Assembly: GCA_054601695.1 (NCBI GenBank)
Contig: BAAHQB010000057.1
Location: 434,001-498,000, forward strand
From: Amorphochlora amoebiformis
Taxonomy: Eukaryota; Cercozoa; Chlorarachniophyceae
Reading direction: 5' to 3'
Length of the DNA stretch: 64,000 bases
Part shown: positions 1 through 43,591 of the stretch, piece by piece
Layout of the letters: each line of letters begins with the position of its first letter
Numbering within the stretch: the stretch's first letter is position 1
Program-made: the position numbers and the translations under genes
The notes under the pieces: model-generated
Database searches by the model: none
What the model was told of the DNA's origin: nothing
What the model saw: the letters and a program-made list of their open reading frames with translations, nothing else

Positions 1-29
1 TATCTATAATATATATATATATATATATG

Positions 30-70
<41 letters not shown>

Positions 71-83
71 AAGAACTATATAC

Positions 84-172
84 TTTGCTAGGATTCCGGC
101 TTCCACTTCTTGTTGCATAGAGGGGTACATTCGCTGGAAGAAGTATATATATATATATGTTATGTATGTATG

Positions 173-211
<39 letters not shown>

Positions 212-248
212 CCACTTCATGTTGGATAGAGAGATTCGCTGGAAGTTT

Positions 249-289
<41 letters not shown>

Positions 290-438
290 AGAATATATAT
301 ATATATATATATATACAAGTATATATGTATACCTATTTATAATATGTGTATAATATGTAAATATTAGTAATAGTCTTGTAAGGGTACCATTTCAGCGGAC
401 TTGTTCTCAAAGTACATATTTGTATATATCAATATATG

Positions 439-470
<32 letters not shown>

Positions 471-657
471 TAATATGTGTATAGTATGTAAATATTAGTA
501 TAGTGTTGTAATGGTACCATTTCAGCGGACTTGTTCTCAAAGTACATATTTTTCCCCTTATCCGCAAACACATTCCTAGTAGATACATTACAATTGTTGT
601 ATTTATTATCATTATTATTGTATATTATTATTACATATCTATATTTATATGTGCACG

Positions 658-720
<63 letters not shown>

Positions 721-1074
721 TATGTATAATATATATATATATATTTTCGAGAAAGAGATTTCGAAGAAAAAAAATTTAAGATATTCGAAAATTCGAGAAA
801 AAAAGAAAAAAAAAAAAAAAGAATCATCGTCCCCAGACCTCTGTTCAAAATCGAATGCAGACGGTCCAAGTTCAAACACCTCAGGAGATTGTCGGCCATT
901 GAGTCTCTTATTAGCAACTAATGAAAATATTTATCATTGTTAAGGAATGCTTACTTATGCATTATTATATGTCTATGTATGTGTGGTTCTAAATACATGT
1001 GTAATGTGCTCTGTTAGATTGGAAATATATAAAATGTTTGTTTGGATAGAAAAAGGCATCGAAGATATCTTTGT

Positions 1075-1120
<46 letters not shown>

Positions 1121-1251
1121 ATATATATAAATATTAAGAGTCAGAGATGAGCTAAAAAGAGACACAGAAGAAAAAGAAGAGATTAACCTCCCCAAAAAGA
1201 AAAAAAATATACTAAATTAACCAAGAAAATACAGAAAACACAGAGCGAGCT

Positions 1252-1286
<35 letters not shown>

Positions 1287-1999
1287 ATATATATACATAT
1301 ATATATATATATGTATATATATATGTATATATATATATATATATATTCTGGAAAAAAAAAAGCGAGAATTGAGCTAATCAGGAGGATAAAACGAGAACTT
1401 ATCAGAGTCCAACCTTGAGAACCATGGAATCCTTTCGGCGAACCTGTGGATAACTTTGGACTACCCGGCAAATCTTCCATTGGCGTGCTTGGGGGCTAGG
1501 GTTAGGATCAGATTATTCAGCATGTCTTAGTCCGACGACCATTGACTCGGTTAGGATCAGATTATTCAGCATGTCTTAGTCCCAGGACCATTGACTCCTC
1601 CACAAAGCTCGGTTAGGGTTAGGGTTAGGGTAAGGATTATAGGGTTTTGTTTGTATTCTTTGGGGTTTATGGTGTACGTTTGTTATGTATTATGTTTTGA
1701 CGTATTCAAGGTGTATAAATGTTATGTAAATAATGTAAAGTAACTATTTATTTGTATCTATATATATATATATGTATATATATAGTGGAATAACCTGTTC
1801 TGGGACAGAGAAGAGAGTAGTAAGGTCGAAAGTTGCAGGAGATACCTTTAAGCAAGTTAAATATTATATTATACACATATATATACATACATACATATAA
1901 TATATATATATATATATTAAAATATCGTATACACATATTACATATGCATATATAACATGTAAATATATATATATATATATATGCATATACGTAAATCTA

Positions 2000-2034
<35 letters not shown>

Positions 2035-2081
2035 CTACATTTACACGAATAACACATATATTATTGGACACCAACTATGTA

Positions 2082-2112
<31 letters not shown>

Positions 2113-2541
2113 GAAAGATTATACACACATATGTAAATATACGTATGTATATAATATGTAAATAATAGTTTTGAGAAATATACCTGTTCTGGAGTACAGA
2201 AGAGAGTGCTAATATCAAGAGTTGCATGAGAAGCCTTGTTAGAGGGTTTCTCGACTGAAAAAGAAATGAAATTGCATAGGTTTATGACGATTACTTATAA
2301 TATCATATCATTTATGATAAATGTGTGAATCTCTCTCTCTCTCTCTATATATATATTTAACTATTTATATATATGTATATATATATATATTATATATATA
2401 TGTATGTGTATATTATATAAATACATGTAAATACATAATATATCTGTATATATATGTATATAATATGTACAGATATATATGTATATATATTTGTATGTAT
2501 ACATGTACTTGTATATATATATATATATATGTATATATATA

Positions 2542-2575
<34 letters not shown>

Positions 2576-2668
2576 GTATACGTAAGGATGTAATGCAATA
2601 TCAGATAACATGTATAACGTATCTATATGTGTTTTTGTGTGTATGTGCGTGTAAATCTATAGCGTATA

Positions 2669-2714
<46 letters not shown>

Positions 2715-2812
2715 GATATATGTATGTATATATATACACATATATATTATACCAGTGTAATCATCCGTCTTGTCTGGCTTGTCAACCACCTTCGTAGACT
2801 CCTAAGAGTAAG

Positions 2813-2846
<34 letters not shown>

Positions 2847-3350
2847 TTACTTATAAATATACACACTAGCGCGGGGACAAATGGAAAAAATGCATATGAG
2901 TTAGTTTATATATATGTATCTGTAAGAATATATATGTATGTATCGACCCATATTTAGGATTGTTGTATGTGAATTTTATACATTTATGTATGTATATAAA
3001 ATTATATATTTTACATATACATATATATCTATATATATATATGTGTGTGTGTGTATGTGTATATATGTGTATATTTATGTAACCACAACCCCCCCAAAAA
3101 AAAATGACTTTAAGGGGGTTCGAACCTGGAAAAAGGAAAAAATTTGACTTTTAGGGGGATCGAACCTTGGTATTCCAGGCCGAGTCGAGAATCGGCTCAA
3201 ATGAAAACTTATTGCTATCTCCAACCAGGTCCCAGAGACTATTTGACTCTAAATTTACATTTTGACTCTAAATTTAAGATTTGAATATGTATGTTAGATA
3301 TGTCATATGCTTTTAGATATATATATATATATATTTGTGTAATTATTTAG

Positions 3351-3410
<60 letters not shown>

Positions 3411-4253
3411 TCTATATTTATATATCTACATATAAAATACATAATGAAAAAAACAAAAAACAAAAACCATTCAAGCAAACAAAAAATTTTTTCGTCATCA
3501 CATCACATCCCGAACACATCCAACACAACAGACCCTGGCTGCCCTTGGCGGCGCGCTGAATCGAGGAAAAAACCTACAAGAAATTCTCAAAAAAGAGGAA
3601 AAAGTTTCCGGAAACCGATGGACTGAGCGAGACGTGATATTAGAGGGCAGGAAAAGAAAGACGAAGACAGCGTTGGATGAGCGGTGAGAGAGGTTAAGAG
3701 ATTCAGAGAGTGCTCGAAACCGAGTCGAAAGACGTGGCTGGTTTTCTGATGAGGTTCACGTTTTGGGTCTTTTTGTCTTGTTGAAGAATTGAGTCGAACT
3801 CATCTGGTTGGAGGATCTGTAGTGAAATTATTTGTGTTTGTTTGTGTTCTATATATATATATATATATATATTTATATGTATATATATATTTGTATACAA
3901 ATATCAGAATGTATATTATATGTATATATATAGATGTATATATATGTATATACATGTATACACATGTATATACATTCATATATGTATATATATACATATA
4001 TAAAGATATAATACTTACACATACATTTATATATATATATATATATTATATATGTATAATATATGTAAGTATATAAATATTATAATATACACATAAACAC
4101 AAGTGTATACACACTTATGTAAATGATAAGTGTATCAATATGCAAATATACACACATATATAATATAATACACACATATATATACATATACATATACATA
4201 TATACATATATATATATATACATACATATATACATATGTATATATATATGTAT

Positions 4254-4295
<42 letters not shown>

Positions 4296-4439
4296 TATAT
4301 AGTATATATATACTACATATATAAATATATATATATATATAAATAGATATATATTATAGTATATTGTATATAAATGTAACATCTATATATTATACAAATA
4401 TGCACACACACACACCACACACACACACTCATATTATCG

Positions 4440-4472
<33 letters not shown>

Positions 4473-5033
4473 TTATATATATTTATATGTGTATATCATG
4501 CGTAAATGTACATTTTTAATTTAATATACACACACATAAATATCACACACACAAATACAAATATATAATTTGTATAAATATGTAAATTATACATTTTTAT
4601 GTAAATCACAATATGTGGATATATAGAGAGATATATACATATACATAAATATGTATTTATGTATATAGAGCACAGAAATTCTACACACAATCAGCTACCG
4701 ACATACGGAATACGTGAACTACCGCACTATACACACATTTGCATTCACCTGCTTATCTGTGAGACTCCAGTCATCACTTAGAATCTTCTGGAATTCCTCT
4801 GGAGCCAAAACCTACCCAAACAATCCATATTCAGCCTCCAAACCCTTTCCCGCCAAACACAATTACGAATCCTAACCCCTAACCCAGAGCTACCCCAACA
4901 CCTTCCAACAAAAAACGCTCAACCCCCACAGAATCCAGCCCGGAACCGAACACAATTTCGCTCAGTTTCATCTCTTTTACTATTCAACTACCTGAGACTG
5001 AGGTTCGGCCGTCATACTAGAGCTCTGCCACAT
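84..5033 (-). CDS. Unknown S/T/P-rich protein, 5' part of gene (10 exons, partial)
   Basis: I do not recognise this protein. Exons in transcript order: 5033-4992, 4811-4749, 3816-3721, 2801-2753, 2254-2184, 1845-1795, 1495-1414, 917-839, 575-518, 133-84. All junctions are GT-AG and all nine phases agree, giving about 213 residues with no stop before the left edge. The start ATG opens [14 protein letters not shown]. The next two exons share the pattern [VI]L-x-P-[ED]-E-F-x-x-I-L. Exons 5 and 6 share A-T-[LF]-D-[IL]-[ST]-TLF-x-x-PEQ, which suggests an old exon duplication kept in frame. Exon 7 is rich in Pro, Ser and Gly. No membrane segment or catalytic motif is visible. If exon 3 is not spliced at 3721 it reads a stop at 3703-3705, giving a 72-residue isoform. 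The gene model is likely correct; the function is unknown. Confidence 0.62.
206..417 (-). repeat. Partial copies of two exon edges in the left-edge gene
   Basis: 206-247 copies the 5' edge of exon 84-133, with its CAG acceptor, upstream in transcript sense. About 374-417 copies the 3' edge of exon 518-575, with its GTACC donor, downstream. Both copies abut TA tracts and differ from the source at a few bases. Neither continues the reading frame as well as the intact exon. Confidence 0.75.
1495..1650 (+). repeat. Interstitial telomeric repeat with two copies of a linked element
   Basis: TTAGGG-type units on plus, so CCCTAA in the transcript of the minus gene. They enclose two tandem copies (about 1506-1550 and 1555-1590) of an element containing GATCAGATTATTCAGCATGT. 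The CCCTAG at the tract edge supplies the acceptor of exon 1495-1414. Confidence 0.85.
3081..3285. repeat. Short direct repeats with B-box-like GGTTCGAACC
   Basis: This lies in an intron of the left-edge gene. A stretch reading TGACTTT..GGGGG.TCGAACC occurs twice, about 35 bp apart, and TTTGACTCTAAATTTA occurs twice about 20 bp apart. GGTTCGAACC resembles the internal B box of tRNA genes, but no cloverleaf or A box is visible. It may be a remnant of a tRNA-derived repeat. Confidence 0.35.
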
Positions 5034-6159
5034 CTTCTTAAGCCGCGGGAAGCTGTTCACGTCGGTGAAAGTATTGTCCAGTAAAGCTGGGAGGAGAGGA
5101 AGGGGCGGTTGAATGGGGAAGCGCCGGTGGGTCGGTGGCGCGGTTGGCTACGAGAAGTCGTTTTAATTCGGGAGAAGCAGTCCACGTGGGCACGTGCCGG
5201 GCCTTTTAAGTAGCGTGACATTTTCATGTGTCACTAACTAGAATGTATTTATCTAGGTGATATTGAGAACTAATAGGGTTTAGTTTTGGGTGATATTGAG
5301 AACTGTTCATTTATTGAATAGGGTTTTGTTTTCGGTGAAATTAGGCTTTCTGTAATAGTCCCGTTTATCCGAGATTGATCATTATAAGGTGAAACTACCA
5401 GGACTATTAGAAGTATTGTTCATTCGTAATGGTGGCCGGCCCGTCCGTTGGCACGCCTGCTTATTCTCAATTTTGGCACATGTGTATCTACGCATCTGGG
5501 GGGGGGCCACGGGTCCGAGGGGTCCGAGGGCAAGGGTTAGGGGGAGGGACGAGGAAAATTGCGATGCTAATTATTGATTGCAGCGTTAAAATTTGTGTTA
5601 CAATTGGTAAATAAATACGAATAATTTGAATGCAAGCACTGTCCGCATTATAATACAAGAAAACCCGCTGATCGTACGTACATTTACATGTATGTACATT
5701 TACTTTCATATACTGAGTCAAGAATGTCGCTACGGTCGACACGGCGCCGCACCACAGCAGCGAACCCGGCCAACCCCGGCCCAACCCCGGCCCAACCCCG
5801 GCCAATCGATGAGTAAATCATACTCGTATATGATCATACATGTTCTAGTCACTGAAAGTCTAGTATGTGAGCTGGACACTTGTTTTGTAACTCGGAGAAT
5901 ATGACTAGTATATGACTAGATTTTTGTAGATTTCACCTGAGATAATCCATTTCACATGTGTGATCGAAGCTGTCTTAGTACTCGGTATGCGTATATCTAG
6001 TATATATTAATACACTAATATCATATTATGACATGAAATCGATTTTCAGCTATGGAAATTTATGATGCATTTTGGGATTCAATCCGGTACCAATATATAT
6101 AGCTTGATGCTGACTAGCTGATAGCAGGTAGATAGCTGCTAGAGCTGTATCTAGATATA
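5034..6159. other. Intergenic region with GC minisatellite and CTAG-rich 3' flank
   Basis: This lies between the 5' end of the left-edge gene and the stop codon of the aldo/keto reductase gene, both on minus. It holds the twin CACGTG motifs, an imperfect duplication of a GGTGATATTGAGAACT stretch near 5258 and 5297, and a poly-G run near 5500. A short CCAACCCCGGC tandem repeat of about four units sits at roughly 5765-5802. The stretch 5840-6160 is unusually rich in CTAG. I see no supported gene. Confidence 0.6.
5183..5196. promoter_or_regulatory. Twin CACGTG (E-box/G-box) motifs upstream of the left-edge gene
   Basis: Two perfect CACGTG palindromes start at 5183 and 5191, 8 bp apart, about 150 bp upstream of the ATG at 5033. 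CACGTG is the core site for bHLH and bZIP factors in many eukaryotes. Regulatory use here is inferred from position only. Confidence 0.4.
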
Positions 6160-18415
<12,256 letters not shown>

Positions 18416-18669
18416 GATTCGCGGTTGTCACTGATTCGGTCACCAATGGTGACTTACTGTCCCGAAAAGATAAATATGTTTGTTACAGAGGAGCCAGTCA
18501 CTGGTCTGTCACAAAGTTAGGCGTGACATAGCCAAGGATCACGTTTTTTTTGGATTCCGGAGGATCCTGGATTCCGTGACACTCCAACACCACGCGCAGA
18601 CGAGTCCCACCTCGGGAAGACTTTATTCCCCCTCTGGTTCCTATTTCGAGGGAAAAGCTTCCGGGTGGA
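18416..18669. promoter_or_regulatory. Candidate bidirectional promoter between reductase and Rtp1-like genes
   Basis: Only 254 bp separate the two divergent start codons. The region is GC-richer than its surroundings and lacks TA microsatellite. It contains a perfect inverted repeat GTCACC-AAT-GGTGAC at 18439-18453 and a duplicated GGATTCCGG/GGATTCCG motif near 18550-18577. A promoter role is inferred from the gene arrangement. It weakens if the Rtp1-like gene starts elsewhere, because that start codon is less certain than the reductase one. Confidence 0.45.
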
Positions 18670-36559
<17,890 letters not shown>

Positions 36560-37190
36560 TTTTACCGTAATTAGTTTTAGGTAACGCTCTATACTACAGA
36601 TCTAAGAAAATCTAGAAAATAGAAAATGCCACTAAACAACCCGAAAATTCTGGATGTAAATTTCTACGTGTATAGTGTCTAGTAGGTATCAGCTAAATCT
36701 AGAAATGTTGAGTATTACCTAGATTACAGCTACGGCTACCTAGGCTACTAGCACTAGTAGCATTGCTAGATTGCTAGATTGATAGATCTAGCTATGTACG
36801 ATATATATCGCGATTATGGCCAACACTGGAATCATTTACTAGATTTAAGTGGATCTGGCGATATCTAGATACTAGATATACTTGATGTATATATCATACT
36901 ACTAGTACTAATTATTGACAATACTATCGGTTGATCCGTTATTCGCAGAGATCACATGTGACTAGTAATTACAGAATTTCAATTTAGTTTGTGATCCGAT
37001 CTGGGTTAGACAATACTTCATAACAACTCAGGTTCCATAGGTTCTGGTGCGGGAGATGGCGTGCCAGCTCTGGCATCGAGAGGAGAAATTTCCATATTGC
37101 TAATTAAATATACATAAATTCATGGTTAATTGCATTTTATGTGTGTTTTTTTAATACGCACATGATATATGGCGAACATATATAATACAC

Positions 37191-37234
<44 letters not shown>

Positions 37235-37386
37235 TGTATACATGTTTAATAATGTATTAATCAACGCGATACAAAAAGAGACTCCACACCATATGCTAAA
37301 ACTCCTGGACTACCGACAGGTCCTGCAAGGAGTATGTAGCGGATAGTAACTTTAAGTCCTCATATATGTATTTATATTTACATGTT

Positions 37387-37424
<38 letters not shown>

Positions 37425-37434
37425 CATATATATG

Positions 37435-37475
<41 letters not shown>

Positions 37476-37528
37476 GGTTTTTATAATACATATAATATAT
37501 ATATATATATTATAATGTGTATATATAA

Positions 37529-37578
<50 letters not shown>

Positions 37579-37749
37579 TATATATGTACTGACACCCGAA
37601 TATATATATTATATGTATTATGTGTGTATATATGTATATATATTATATGTATGTGTATATAATATATATATATATATATATATTAAATAAATATTATGGA
37701 AAAAGTAGATATATATGTCAGTATGCAATTTATATATATGTATGTAATT

Positions 37750-37808
<59 letters not shown>

Positions 37809-37856
37809 ATATGTGTGTACATGTATATTATGTGTATATCCGAAAAAAAGGACAAG
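36560..37856. other. Intergenic region between two convergent genes
   Basis: 3' flanks of the Rtp1-like (plus) and AMPK-gamma-like (minus) genes. 36590-36965 is extremely rich in CTAG (about 15 in 370 bp). 36970-37360 is unique sequence with no supported exon. 37380-37820 is mostly TA repeat. No gene seen. Confidence 0.6.
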
Positions 37857-39689
37857 TTACCTTGAAGAATCATCCGCCGCACCTGACACCTGATGTTGAG
37901 ACGACTGATGCTGAGGTGTTTGAAGTTGGGACAACTGGTGTTGAGAACCTTGCTTTGTTTCGAGGATGCCAAACAGGCTGTGTGGGAAAGTGAGATTTTA
38001 GGTACATGGTAATTCCAACACTTTTGTGTACCTAGTAAATGAAACTAGTCCCTCGAAGCGCTTGTCTTTTCCCACGCACACTAGAGCCTCCTGACAGCAA
38101 TCAACAAATCATCTCAAGACTTCCTCGTCTAGTCCGAAGCACGCACCCCGTTCGTGGCGCTCGTAGCCATCTTCGCCATTATTGTGTGCAATGTGTCGCT
38201 CTTGGAGCAGTAGGTACAGAGGCGACGGTGTCGGTTGGCAGCCTCAACGACGTCAAGATCGACTACCCCGAGGACCTCTGCAGATAGTATCCGGATATCC
38301 GAGCGTGAGTACATCTCAACTGCACGGCCGTCGTCGTCTAAGATCACAACGTGGGGCAGAACCTTCTGCACCATAGTGGTCAGTACGTCCTTCAGTTTGA
38401 CTCCCTTCCGTACAATTTCGACCCCATGGGTACTTGCTATTGAGAGTTGCTCGACGGTGAACATAAGAATCTCATCGAATAGATTACGCTTGAAAGAGCT
38501 AGTTTTCCTCCCAGTTGTGTCGACAGTCTTGGTATTGTCCGAGACGATATCCATGCCCTTGGAATCCCGCTCGCTGGTTTTCAGCTGGACTGGTCCGGCA
38601 GCGTGCGCGCTTAACTGCCGTAGCAGGAACTAAAGGATTATTATGTAAGGAATAATCAGGCGCGCGTGTGATATTGTGAGGAAAACCTTGAGAATCCGCC
38701 GTCTGGTGAAAACGTTAAGAATGTCGCTCGTGTCTAATCCTCCGTTTAGGGTACCTCCGACAACACAGAAAGTGCCGCATGGCTTCATACATGCTTGAAT
38801 GACTTTTTTGAGATGATGCGTTGGTATAATCTTGCACATCTCATCCAACCTATAGTTAAGCCTTTAGAAAGATGGCTGTCACGTTGTTTGCAAGTTGCAC
38901 GTACGGAATTTTGCCGACATGGCAAGCAAGGAAGTCCTCAAGAGAAGAACCCGATTTAACAAGCGCACTGATGAGCGCCTTCCAAGTGACGATTCCGAGG
39001 AACCTGAGTATCAAGAGATAGTCATTTGCCTGATCTTGTTGGAGTAAGTGCTTGTACCGTTCCCTCTCAGAATCCCAGACAGGAGCGCAAAAGTCTTGAT
39101 TCTCAACGACCAAGGCATCTATTACCTGTGCACAATATAGTCTCAGCGTGTTATGGGTATGATTTGTAGGTGTCACCTGTTGGATCGTCAGTTTGCTATC
39201 TACTACCACAACCCTGGAATTCAGGGGCACAAGCTGCCACACTCTCGTGCCCTACACAGATGCTATGAGTCACATTACGCTGAGGATGAGGGAGGGGTTG
39301 CACTACCAGGAGAAATTCATTTGCAGCTTCTTGGAATACTACGATCCGGTCGCTCACCGACCACAAGCGATTATTGGTGCCTTGATCCCAAGATTTTCGC
39401 TGGGCCTACCGAGCCAGGGTCAACGTATATCAAGAAAGGTTATAATCTACCCACCTTTCTAGGACCTTCGTCCTCAGAGGCGTCCCAACGCCTCCCAAGT
39501 TTCTTTTTCAAACGCCGACATAGGTCGTCGATGCGCGCAGCATTCCTCTTCTTGGACTACATACAGGCCAACTCTCAGATTCTCCCCTATTTTTCATCAT
39601 GGACAACAGCTATCATCGTCCACCTGGAAGCTCCCATATTCTTCGAATCGCTCCCCGTTGGAGCCCTTGCCCTTTTTTTCACCCTGCAT
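37857..39689 (-). CDS. AMPK gamma / SNF4-like CBS-domain regulatory subunit (10 exons, complete)
   Basis: This is a 444-aa nucleotide-sensing subunit of the SnRK1/AMPK energy-stress kinase complex, by family resemblance. Exons: 39689-39624, 39556-39455, 39405-39307, 39251-39177, 39125-39058, 39003-38905, 38849-38687, 38629-38147, 38090-38032, 37977-37857. Phases all agree. Four CBS units are readable: VWQLVPLNSRVVVVD through FLGIVTWKALISAL (about 94-156), a diverged second ending in NVFTRRRILK (to 224), a third around HVVILDDDGRAVEMYSRSDI, and a fourth ending EGLVSFTSLFGIL (to about 412). Residues about 225-278 are a low-complexity linker. The tail after 415 is Gln/Ser/His-rich. The start exon opens MQGEKKGKGS. 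Introns are 49-67 bp with no TA repeats, unlike every neighbour. The second CBS unit is weakly conserved, so nucleotide sites may be fewer than usual. Confidence 0.87.
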
Positions 39690-39842
39690 GGGGGTGAAGG
39701 GGGGGCGGGTGGGCCGAACTTTTCTTTAGTCACGTGCCAAAAAAGTCGGCTCCCCAACTTCAAATGGTGGAGTCGGGTTGAGGTGGCTTGTCCTTCCCCC
39801 CCTTCTGTTTAATCTTGTTTTCTCTTCCTTTATCATCATCCA
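39690..39842. promoter_or_regulatory. Candidate bidirectional promoter with CACGTG
   Basis: This 153-bp interval lies between the divergent start codons of the AMPK-gamma-like and GYF_2 genes. It contains a perfect CACGTG at 39731-39736, the same motif found upstream of the left-edge gene, plus C/T-rich runs. The role is inferred from position. Confidence 0.45.
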
Positions 39843-40576
39843 ATGGACGAAGATATATGGTTCTACGCCGAGGGTGCAAGGCAGAAGGGCCCGAGCAGCG
39901 CCCATTTGATCAAGGCTCTCATCCGAGAGGGAAAGGTCACGAACAAGACCTTGGTTTGGAAGGATGGTATGTCGAACTGGACAGCTCTCAAGGTATACAT
40001 ACCAGTTCTTGATCTTATAGTCCCCGAATATCAGGTGGAGTAGTTTAGGGTGTCGGAAGGCGGGGAGGACTTCGGGGTGAGGGTTTGGATACTGGGGTGA
40101 AATTTGAGTCTTTATGGATGTTTACTTCGTGGTTTTGAGAGCCATTCGGAATATATACAGGAGTCAGAGCTATACATCCTGATATATCCCCCGATTGTGC
40201 AGAGGAAGACTTCTCGAACTCCCCCTGGTGTGAATACATTGTAGACTTTGTGAATGCTGGCTTGTCCTTGAATATCATGCACAATAATACTTAGGTTCTC
40301 CTGGACCACCCCCTCCGCCGAAAAAACGGTCTCCTGGACATAAAAGGGTCAGCGCCCCATCCCCCAAGAGGAATAGCAAGCCAAATAATAAGGTCGATGA
40401 ATATGAAGTTATACAAATATTGATACATGTATCCCTTGCGCATCAATATGTAAATCCATATCAATTTATACAAATATATACAAGTATACTTTTTAAATAT
40501 ATAAGCATATCAATACGTATGCACGTTTTACACAGTTTATTTATGTATAAGTACAGTAAGTTTATGACACATGCTT

Positions 40577-40629
<53 letters not shown>

Positions 40630-40739
40630 AATATTTCTATATATTTGTATGTAGATTTGTAATACATAATACCCTTTCAGGACTGGACACTTCACAAGCC
40701 TCCCATTGGTAAAATGCATTTATCTTTACATATATATAT

Positions 40740-40817
<78 letters not shown>

Positions 40818-40910
40818 CATATATGTACATATATACACATATATATATACCTGTTCGTGTATGACCATATACATATACATGTACATATATATTTATATAT
40901 ATATATATAT

Positions 40911-40942
<32 letters not shown>

Positions 40943-41018
40943 TGTATATTTAAAACTTAAAAATTCAAGTATTCGAATATTCCGCTAACTTGCATATACA
41001 TGTAGCAATATGTAGTTT

Positions 41019-41072
<54 letters not shown>

Positions 41073-41205
41073 TGTTATACATCTACATGTATGTATACAT
41101 ATGCACATGTGTATACCTGGACAAGTAGGACATTCGCGTGGACACACCGATGCGGAAAGCTCTCAAAATAACAATTATATTGTCGATGTGACACGGTTTG
41201 CTTGA
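39843..41205 (+). CDS. Small GYF_2-domain protein (3 exons, 84 aa)
   Basis: Exons 39843-39992, 40681-40708 and 41129-41205 join in frame (phases 0 and 1) to 84 residues. Exon 1 is almost a whole GYF_2 domain: aromatic start [14 protein letters not shown], then the helix region [14 protein letters not shown] and the diagnostic [16 protein letters not shown]_2 domains are thought to bind proline-rich peptides or act as membrane-system accessory modules; the partner here is unknown. Exon 2 adds DWTLHKPPI. Exon 3 is polar and ends TRFA before a TGA. Without splicing, exon 1 would read on to a stop near 40041, giving 66 residues. The domain call is firm; exons 2 and 3 rest on splice phase and codon sense only. 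Confidence 0.72.
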
Positions 41206-41251
41206 AAATATGAATGAACGTATTATGAATATGAATATACACAAATACATT

Positions 41252-41296
<45 letters not shown>

Positions 41297-41795
41297 TATA
41301 TACCTATGTATAAATGTAGATAGTACACATACGTATATCCACACACATATACATATAAATATGTATACATACATAATATATATAATATATATTATTATAT
41401 ATATATATATATATATATATACATGTGTATGTAGAAATAGATTTGACCTATCAGGTTTAGGGTAGGCTTTTAGTTTTATAGTGGGAGTTATATATATACA
41501 TATATATATTATAATATATATATACATATATATATATACATATTTGTACATAATGTACAATGTATATATACATATATACACTATATACTGACATAATATA
41601 TATATTATACATATATATATATAGATATATATATAACATATATATATATATATATATATGAATATATTGGTAAATACATATATACATATATATATATAGG
41701 GCGTTGACTGTGGGAGCTACGCCTCCTCCCCCACCCTCTGTACTCTCTTCCCTTGTCAATGTAGAATTATATATACATAAATACATATATATATG

Positions 41796-41831
<36 letters not shown>

Positions 41832-41860
41832 TATTATTCAGTAATTATATCAGAAATTCA

Positions 41861-41903
<43 letters not shown>

Positions 41904-41968
41904 AATATGCATGTACATAGAGTGTACATGTAAATATGCTGCATGTACATATATATGCATATATTAGC

Positions 41969-42000
<32 letters not shown>

Positions 42001-42160
42001 GTATATGTAAATATAAAAACCTTCCAAAATGTATTCATGAGCAAATGTTTTGTAAACATATTTACAAGTTCATTTGTAAATCTAGGGTAAAGGCCTTGTT
42101 TCTGCAATAGAAACTGTAACGGTATATGAACTCTGTGCATTCCTTCCAACTCTTTGTTCA
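41206..42160 (-). mobile_element. TA-rich intergenic stretch with possible Ty1/copia fragment
   Basis: Mostly TA repeat. The minus strand at about 41990-42150 reads FTNELVNMFTKHLL, which resembles the C-terminal end of copia-type RNase H domains (pattern L-A-D-I-F-T-K-x-L). The flanking residues align loosely. No LTR or other domain is visible, so this would be a small relic at most. It could also be chance. Confidence 0.3.
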
Positions 42161-42217
42161 GCTATCGAGTGCATTCCGTTCTGGTATTCGCCTAAAATCG
42201 TCCAGATTTATATATCG

Positions 42218-42248
<31 letters not shown>

Positions 42249-42304
42249 GCACCAAATTTGGATGTATGCACATATTCTTTCACTCACACATTTAAATACA
42301 CATG

Positions 42305-42365
<61 letters not shown>

Positions 42366-42445
42366 ATATATAAGTATATATATATATACATAGATATGTT
42401 TATAAATATCAATATATTCATGTAGCATTAATATACAAGAAAGAG

Positions 42446-42495
<50 letters not shown>

Positions 42496-43186
42496 TATTC
42501 GTATACTTACACATACACATACACACACTCACACACACACTCCCCAGGTTCTCACAGTTTCAGAAACAGGCTCTGAAAGCCCTAGAAGGAGTTCGTCAAA
42601 AACCTAATTCCTACTAACTCTTATTCCAAAGCCCATCCCTAAAGGCTAATGCTAACCCTCTTACCAAACCCTACACCTAACCCTAACCCTAACCCTAACC
42701 CTAACCCTAATCCTACCGCTCTAATCCCAACGCTAACCCCAGCGCGTTCCGCTAGTGCTAACCCTCTTACCAAACCCTAACCCCAACCGAGTCAGTCCTC
42801 GGACTACGACATGCTGAATAATCTGATCCTAATCCCAACCCTAACCCTAACCCTAACCCTAACCCTAATACTAACGCTAACCCCAGCGCGTTCGGAGCAG
42901 TCCTAACGTTGCGCAGGCGTTGATGTGTATCTTTCAATCACTCTCTATCAAGGTACCGTTGGGGTTTAAGGGTTAGGGTTAGGGTCAGGGTTAGGGTTAG
43001 GGTTAAGGATAGGATAGGCGTCAGGTTGGTGGCGGTGGTATCTGGCTATTAGGGATGTATGTGTATACATTTATATATATATATATATATATACATTTAT
43101 TATGTATATATATATGTATATATATGTATATTCTATTGGGTAACAAAATATACACACAAGCGAATGTTTATCTAAGTATACACACC

Positions 43187-43258
<72 letters not shown>

Positions 43259-43512
43259 TATAAATATATATATATATATATATACATGTACAAATGTATT
43301 CCTGTAAATCAGCATATCTCCGTCTTCCGTAGCATCACCAAATACCTGGAAGCCCATATGGGTAAACCCTACGCAGAGTGGGACCCCTTCGCACTTAACC
43401 AGATTGTGAGTCCTTTAATATCTCTTTTTCTCCCTTCATGAATCTTTTTCTTCGGTATATCGTATCGACGTCTCTTTCAGCCCAAGCCGTAAGTCTAACC
43501 GTAACTGTGTGC

Positions 43513-43591
<79 letters not shown>

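Noticed and set aside
3100-3170. tRNA gene suggested by GGTTCGAACC
   Set aside because: No matching acceptor, D or anticodon arms and no A box; only a B-box-like motif that is itself repeated.
39153-39812. 219-codon open frame on plus
   Set aside because: It runs antisense to five exons of the AMPK-gamma-like gene, whose phases and motifs are consistent; the plus frame has no recognisable motif.
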